Assembly (NCBI GenBank): GCA_947623615.1
Contig: CANQHH010000065.1
Span: 1-7,197, forward strand
From: an uncultured Clostridia bacterium
GTDB taxonomy: Bacteria; Bacillota; Clostridia; TANB77; CAG-508
Direction: 5' to 3'
Length of the DNA: 7,197 nt
Each line of letters begins with the position of its first letter. Within the stretch, counting starts at the first letter, position 1. The position numbers were made by a program, and so were the translations under genes. The notes beneath the pieces are model-generated. The model was not told where the DNA came from and made no database searches. It was given only the letters and a program-made list of their open reading frames with translations. Of the stretch, positions 6,451 through 7,197 are shown piece after piece.

Positions 6451-6671
6451 AAGAATTTGAAGAAATCCTTGACAATACAGAAAAGAGCATGGATTCTCCT
6501 GAGAGATTGTTTGCTTTCGTAGCAATGTTATTGCTCGAAAAACCAAACATGAAAATCAAAGATATGCTCGCTCTTAAGGAATTTTATGAGAATAATATCT
6601 CAGTTGCAAATGCAGTAAATGAATCTAAAAAAGTAAAAAAGAAAGGTAAAAAAGAAAAAAAGGTAACTTAA
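6447..6671 (+). CDS. Small lysine-rich protein coupled to the methylthiotransferase-like gene, function unknown
   Basis: I do not recognise this 74-residue protein. Its ATG overlaps the upstream TGA as ATGA, and GGAGA sits six bases before it (6436-6440), so translation is probably coupled and the product is likely made in proportion to the enzyme. Residues 1-20 are acidic. Residues 21-30 are a short hydrophobic stretch (LFAFVAMLLL), too short and too flanked by charge to be a clear membrane span. Residues 31-56 look helical. The last 15 or so residues are almost all lysine with few acids. It has no cysteine, signal peptide or glycine-leader cleavage motif. It could be an RNA-binding helper of the enzyme or a modification substrate; a peptide precursor is less likely. 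These are inferences from context only. Confidence 0.75.
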   Translation: MKEFEEILDNTEKSMDSPERLFAFVAMLLLEKPNMKIKDMLALKEFYENNISVANAVNESKKVKKKGKKEKKVT

Positions 6672-6676
6672 CCCTG

Positions 6677-6715
6677 TTATATAGGAAATGATTTCTAACG
6701 AATTTTCCTACATAA
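6677..6715 (+). repeat. Inverted repeat just after the small gene
   Basis: Twelve-base arms (6677-6688 and 6704-6715) pair with one mismatch around a 15-base loop, starting five bases after the stop codon. There is no T run, so it is not a terminator by itself. It probably folds in the 3' untranslated region upstream of the real terminator. Confidence 0.5.
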
Positions 6716-6728
6716 GCAAAATTTTTCA

Positions 6729-6765
6729 GGTCTTGTGGAATATATTTCACAAGATCCTTTTTTTT
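6729..6765 (+). terminator. Rho-independent terminator of the plus-strand unit
   Basis: TCTTGTG (6731-6737) pairs with CACAAGA (6748-6754). The stem is extended by GG with CC (6729-6730, 6756-6757) past one bulged base, and eight T follow (6758-6765). It closes the two-gene unit 58 bases after the small gene. Confidence 0.88.
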
Positions 6766-6776
6766 GGAATCGACAA

Positions 6777-6807
6777 GAACAAAGAGCGGTCAAAGACCTC
6801 TTGGTTC
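6777..6807. repeat. Imperfect hairpin between two convergent terminators
   Basis: GAAC, AAGA and GGTC pair with GTTC, TCTT and GACC around an AAA loop, interrupted by one mismatch and a two-base bulge. It abuts the T run of the peptidase terminator. No T run follows it on either strand in the right place. It may be a second barrier to convergent transcription or a remnant of an older terminator. Confidence 0.4.
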
Positions 6808-6839
6808 AAAAAAAATGAGAGAAAATAATTTTCCCTCAT
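6808..6839 (-). terminator. Rho-independent terminator of the M23 peptidase gene
   Basis: Twelve-base arms (6828-6839 and 6815-6826) pair on the minus strand with one G-U, and eight T follow (6815-6808). It begins seven bases after the peptidase stop codon. The innermost A-T pairs probably open to form the loop. Confidence 0.82.
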
Positions 6840-6846
6840 CTAAACT

Positions 6847-7197
6847 CTATTTATATAAATAATTTTGTGGATTCAATTTTGTACCATTTTTAACTACTTC
6901 AAAATGTAGATGGTTACCTGTTGAATTACCTGTTGATCCTACTGCTGCTATTTTATCTCCTGCTGATACTTTTTGACCTTTTTTTACATATATTTTACTA
7001 CAATGCCCATAACATGTTTGGATTCCATTTCCATGTGATATTTTGATGTAATTACCATATCCACCACAATATCCTGCATATACAACTGTACCACTTGCTG
7101 CTGCCTTTATAGCTTTTCCCTTAGGTGCACCTATATCAAGTCCTGCATGTACATGGTCTCTTATACTTTCTACACTACCAAATCTGGAAGTAATTAC
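6847..7197 (-). CDS. M23 family (LytM-type) metallopeptidase, C-terminal part
   Basis: The 116 visible residues are the catalytic domain of a zinc endopeptidase that cuts peptide bridges in peptidoglycan, outside the membrane. Zinc-site motifs are HAGLD (visible residues 17-21, HxxxD) and HLHF (96-99, HxH). The GHCS segment (64-67) supplies the usual catalytic histidine. Family blocks ITSRFGS, AAASGTVVYAG, GYGNYIKISHGNG and VGSTGNSTG are intact. The end NPQNYLYK is typical of a domain that finishes the protein. The N-terminus, where a signal peptide or membrane anchor and coiled coil would be expected, lies beyond the window. It could be an active hydrolase, or a sporulation-type SpoIIQ-like protein if zinc residues were lost. 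The residues seen here argue for an active enzyme. Confidence 0.94.
   Translation of the reverse strand, partial: VITSRFGSVESIRDHVHAGLDIGAPKGKAIKAAASGTVVYAGYCGGYGNYIKISHGNGIQTCYGHCSKIYVKKGQKVSAGDKIAAVGSTGNSTGNHLHFEVVKNGTKLNPQNYLYK

Noticed and set aside
6447..6671. The small gene as a ribosomally made peptide precursor modified by the radical SAM enzyme
   Set aside because: It has no leader-core boundary, cysteines, repeats or cleavage motif. The enzyme has a TRAM-like domain instead of a SPASM or peptide-recognition domain. It cannot be excluded but is not supported.
1..7197. CRISPR arrays, tRNA or rRNA genes, insertion sequences, integrases or attachment sites
   Set aside because: No regularly spaced repeats, no tRNA-like cloverleaf and no transposase or integrase motifs were seen. 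The plus-strand unit has no flanking direct repeats that I could find by eye.

Overview
The window looks like chromosomal DNA from a low-GC Firmicute of class Clostridia, possibly an uncultured gut lineage. The signs are very AT-rich coding sequence with a preference for ATA and TTA codons, strong AGGAGG-type ribosome sites, consensus sigma-A promoters, and the clostridial order plsX-acpP-rnc-radical SAM (Elp3-like). A species cannot be named from this sequence alone.

Layout: nearly everything is on the minus strand. Reading in transcription order (right to left) there is the C-terminal part of an M23 metallopeptidase (6847-7197). After a two-gene plus-strand insertion come plsX (3941-4957) and acpP (3607-3849), which supply acyl-phosphate and acyl carrier protein for lipid synthesis. 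Then come rnc, encoding RNase III (2709-3377), and an Elp3-like radical SAM gene (1654-2694). A YitT-family membrane protein gene follows, broken by a one-base frameshift (724-1588). Last is the N-terminal three quarters of an 8-oxoguanine DNA glycosylase (1-650). Each block has recognisable signals: promoters before plsX, acpP, rnc and ogg, and rho-independent terminators after acpP, the radical SAM gene and the peptidase.

The exception is a self-contained plus-strand unit (about 5112-6765) between plsX and the peptidase. It has an extended -10 promoter, a TTG-initiated divergent methylthiotransferase-like radical SAM gene, a 74-residue lysine-rich small protein overlapping it by ATGA, and its own terminator. 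Its codon preferences differ from the flanking genes, which suggests it was acquired. The radical SAM protein keeps all six iron-sulfur cysteines of the MiaB/RimO/MtaB family but lacks the family's usual substrate-side motifs, so its target is unknown. This pair is the most interesting content of the window. The rest is mostly housekeeping, with two smaller oddities around yitT: the frameshift, and a terminator hairpin that runs directly into the yitT ribosome site.
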